A stretch of 64,000 nt of DNA from Paralithodes platypus. Its lineage: Eukaryota; Arthropoda; Malacostraca; Decapoda; Lithodidae. The DNA is taken from the NCBI GenBank assembly GCA_032716605.1, contig CM064580.1:39186638-39250637 (forward strand), read 5' to 3'. Shown here one piece after another: positions 63,711 through 64,000 of the stretch. The translations under genes and the position numbers were made by a program. The notes beneath the pieces are model-generated. The model searched no databases and was not told where the DNA came from. It saw only the letters and a list, made by a program, of their open reading frames with translations. Positions within the stretch are counted from its first letter, which is position 1. Each line of letters begins with the position of its first letter.

Positions 63711-63826
63711 CACAAGGTTAGATAAAATCACGAATTTCAAGGCTACAGGCTTTTTCACGGCTATATCACAAGGTTAGATACAATCACAAACTTCAAGGCT
63801 ACAGGTTTTTTCACAGCTATATTAAA
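63711..63826. repeat. 56-bp tandem duplication
   Basis: CACAAGGTTAGATA(A/C)AATCAC...TTCAAGGCTACAGG occurs twice, 56 bp apart, after a (TA)n(CA)n tract at 63691-63713. Confidence 0.85.
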
Positions 63827-63849
63827 AAAATTGCCCCATAGCAGAGACC

Positions 63850-64000
63850 TAGAAATGAAGTTCAGTGTAGAGAAAAGCAGTATGATAGTAGTAAATGGAC
63901 CAGAGGCAGTAGAAATGAGGATAAGAGGGGAAAGAATAGAAACAAGGGAGGAAGTGAAGTATTTAGGGGTATGGATAGGGAGGGAAGGGCGACAAAGGAC
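63850..64000 (+). pseudogene. LINE reverse transcriptase fragment running off the window
   Basis: Plus-strand frame: EMKFSVEKSSMIVVNGPEAV, MRIRGERIETREEVKYLGVWIG, the post-catalytic RT thumb ('KSK...KYLG') of a LINE. The catalytic box should lie just upstream but is not present, so the copy is 5' truncated at ~63840. The rest lies beyond 64000. Confidence 0.68.

Overview
The window is a repeat-dense piece of an animal nuclear genome. Almost all recognisable protein-coding sequence belongs to transposable elements. The few host-like signals are a crustin-type antimicrobial peptide exon, a single-exon protein kinase, a DHHC palmitoyltransferase fragment and one uncharacterised small ORF. Crustins are essentially a crustacean family. 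Together with the TG/GA/TC microsatellites, tRNA-derived SINEs and CR1, Jockey-like, Ty3/gypsy, hAT and piggyBac elements, this points to a decapod crustacean (crab or shrimp group). The species cannot be named from the sequence alone.

Layout. 1-1.4 kb: tandem array of a ~315-bp unit carrying a tRNA-like head. 3-4.4 kb: SINE remnant, a duplicated segment and the crustin-like exon (minus strand). 4.6-6.45 kb: decayed LINE reverse transcriptase. 7.27-14.63 kb: a structurally complete Ty3/gypsy-type LTR retrotransposon (minus strand) with 130-bp LTRs differing at one base, GAAAC target duplications, a frameshifted gag, a pol with a large in-frame internal deletion, and ~3.2 kb of non-coding sequence between gag and protease. 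15.07-16.0 kb: intact kinase ORF followed by partial duplications of its own 3' end. 17.9-20.7 kb: MITEs, SINEs and fold-back elements. 20.8-29.7 kb: tandem array of a ~530-bp unit with a tRNA-like sequence and (TG)n, split by a 5.7-kb piggyBac element flanked by TTAA. 30-33.5 kb: nested TTAA MITEs and a 41-bp minisatellite derived from a MITE end. 34.5-36.4 kb: Jockey-like LINE (minus). 36.4-39.0 kb: a repeat rich in TGACCT/AGGTCA nuclear-receptor half-sites. 39.2-39.6 kb: 32-bp minisatellite. 39.9-43.9 kb: CR1-type LINE with an SGNH-esterase ORF1 (minus). 44-46.6 kb: more nested MITEs and a probable solo LTR. 47-49.7 kb: Jockey/I-like LINE (plus). 50-54.2 kb: three LINE remnants (minus). 54.2-56.8 kb: palindromic elements with a small 8-bp-TSD MITE and a 420-bp hAT MITE. 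56.8-60 kb: DHHC fragment and LINE 3' ends. 61.1-61.7 kb: uncharacterised ORF. 62-64 kb: short repeats and the start of another LINE running off the window.

How it fits together. The clearest theme is a TTAA-targeting mobilome. One large piggyBac element with an intact catalytic core sits beside three families of small TTAA-flanked fold-back/MITE elements (called here FB, MITE-A and MITE-B). These are inserted into one another, and several filled sites can be compared with empty sites elsewhere in the same window. Names such as MITE-A are local labels, not database families. No operon-like organisation, CRISPR array, rRNA or clearly functional tRNA gene was seen.
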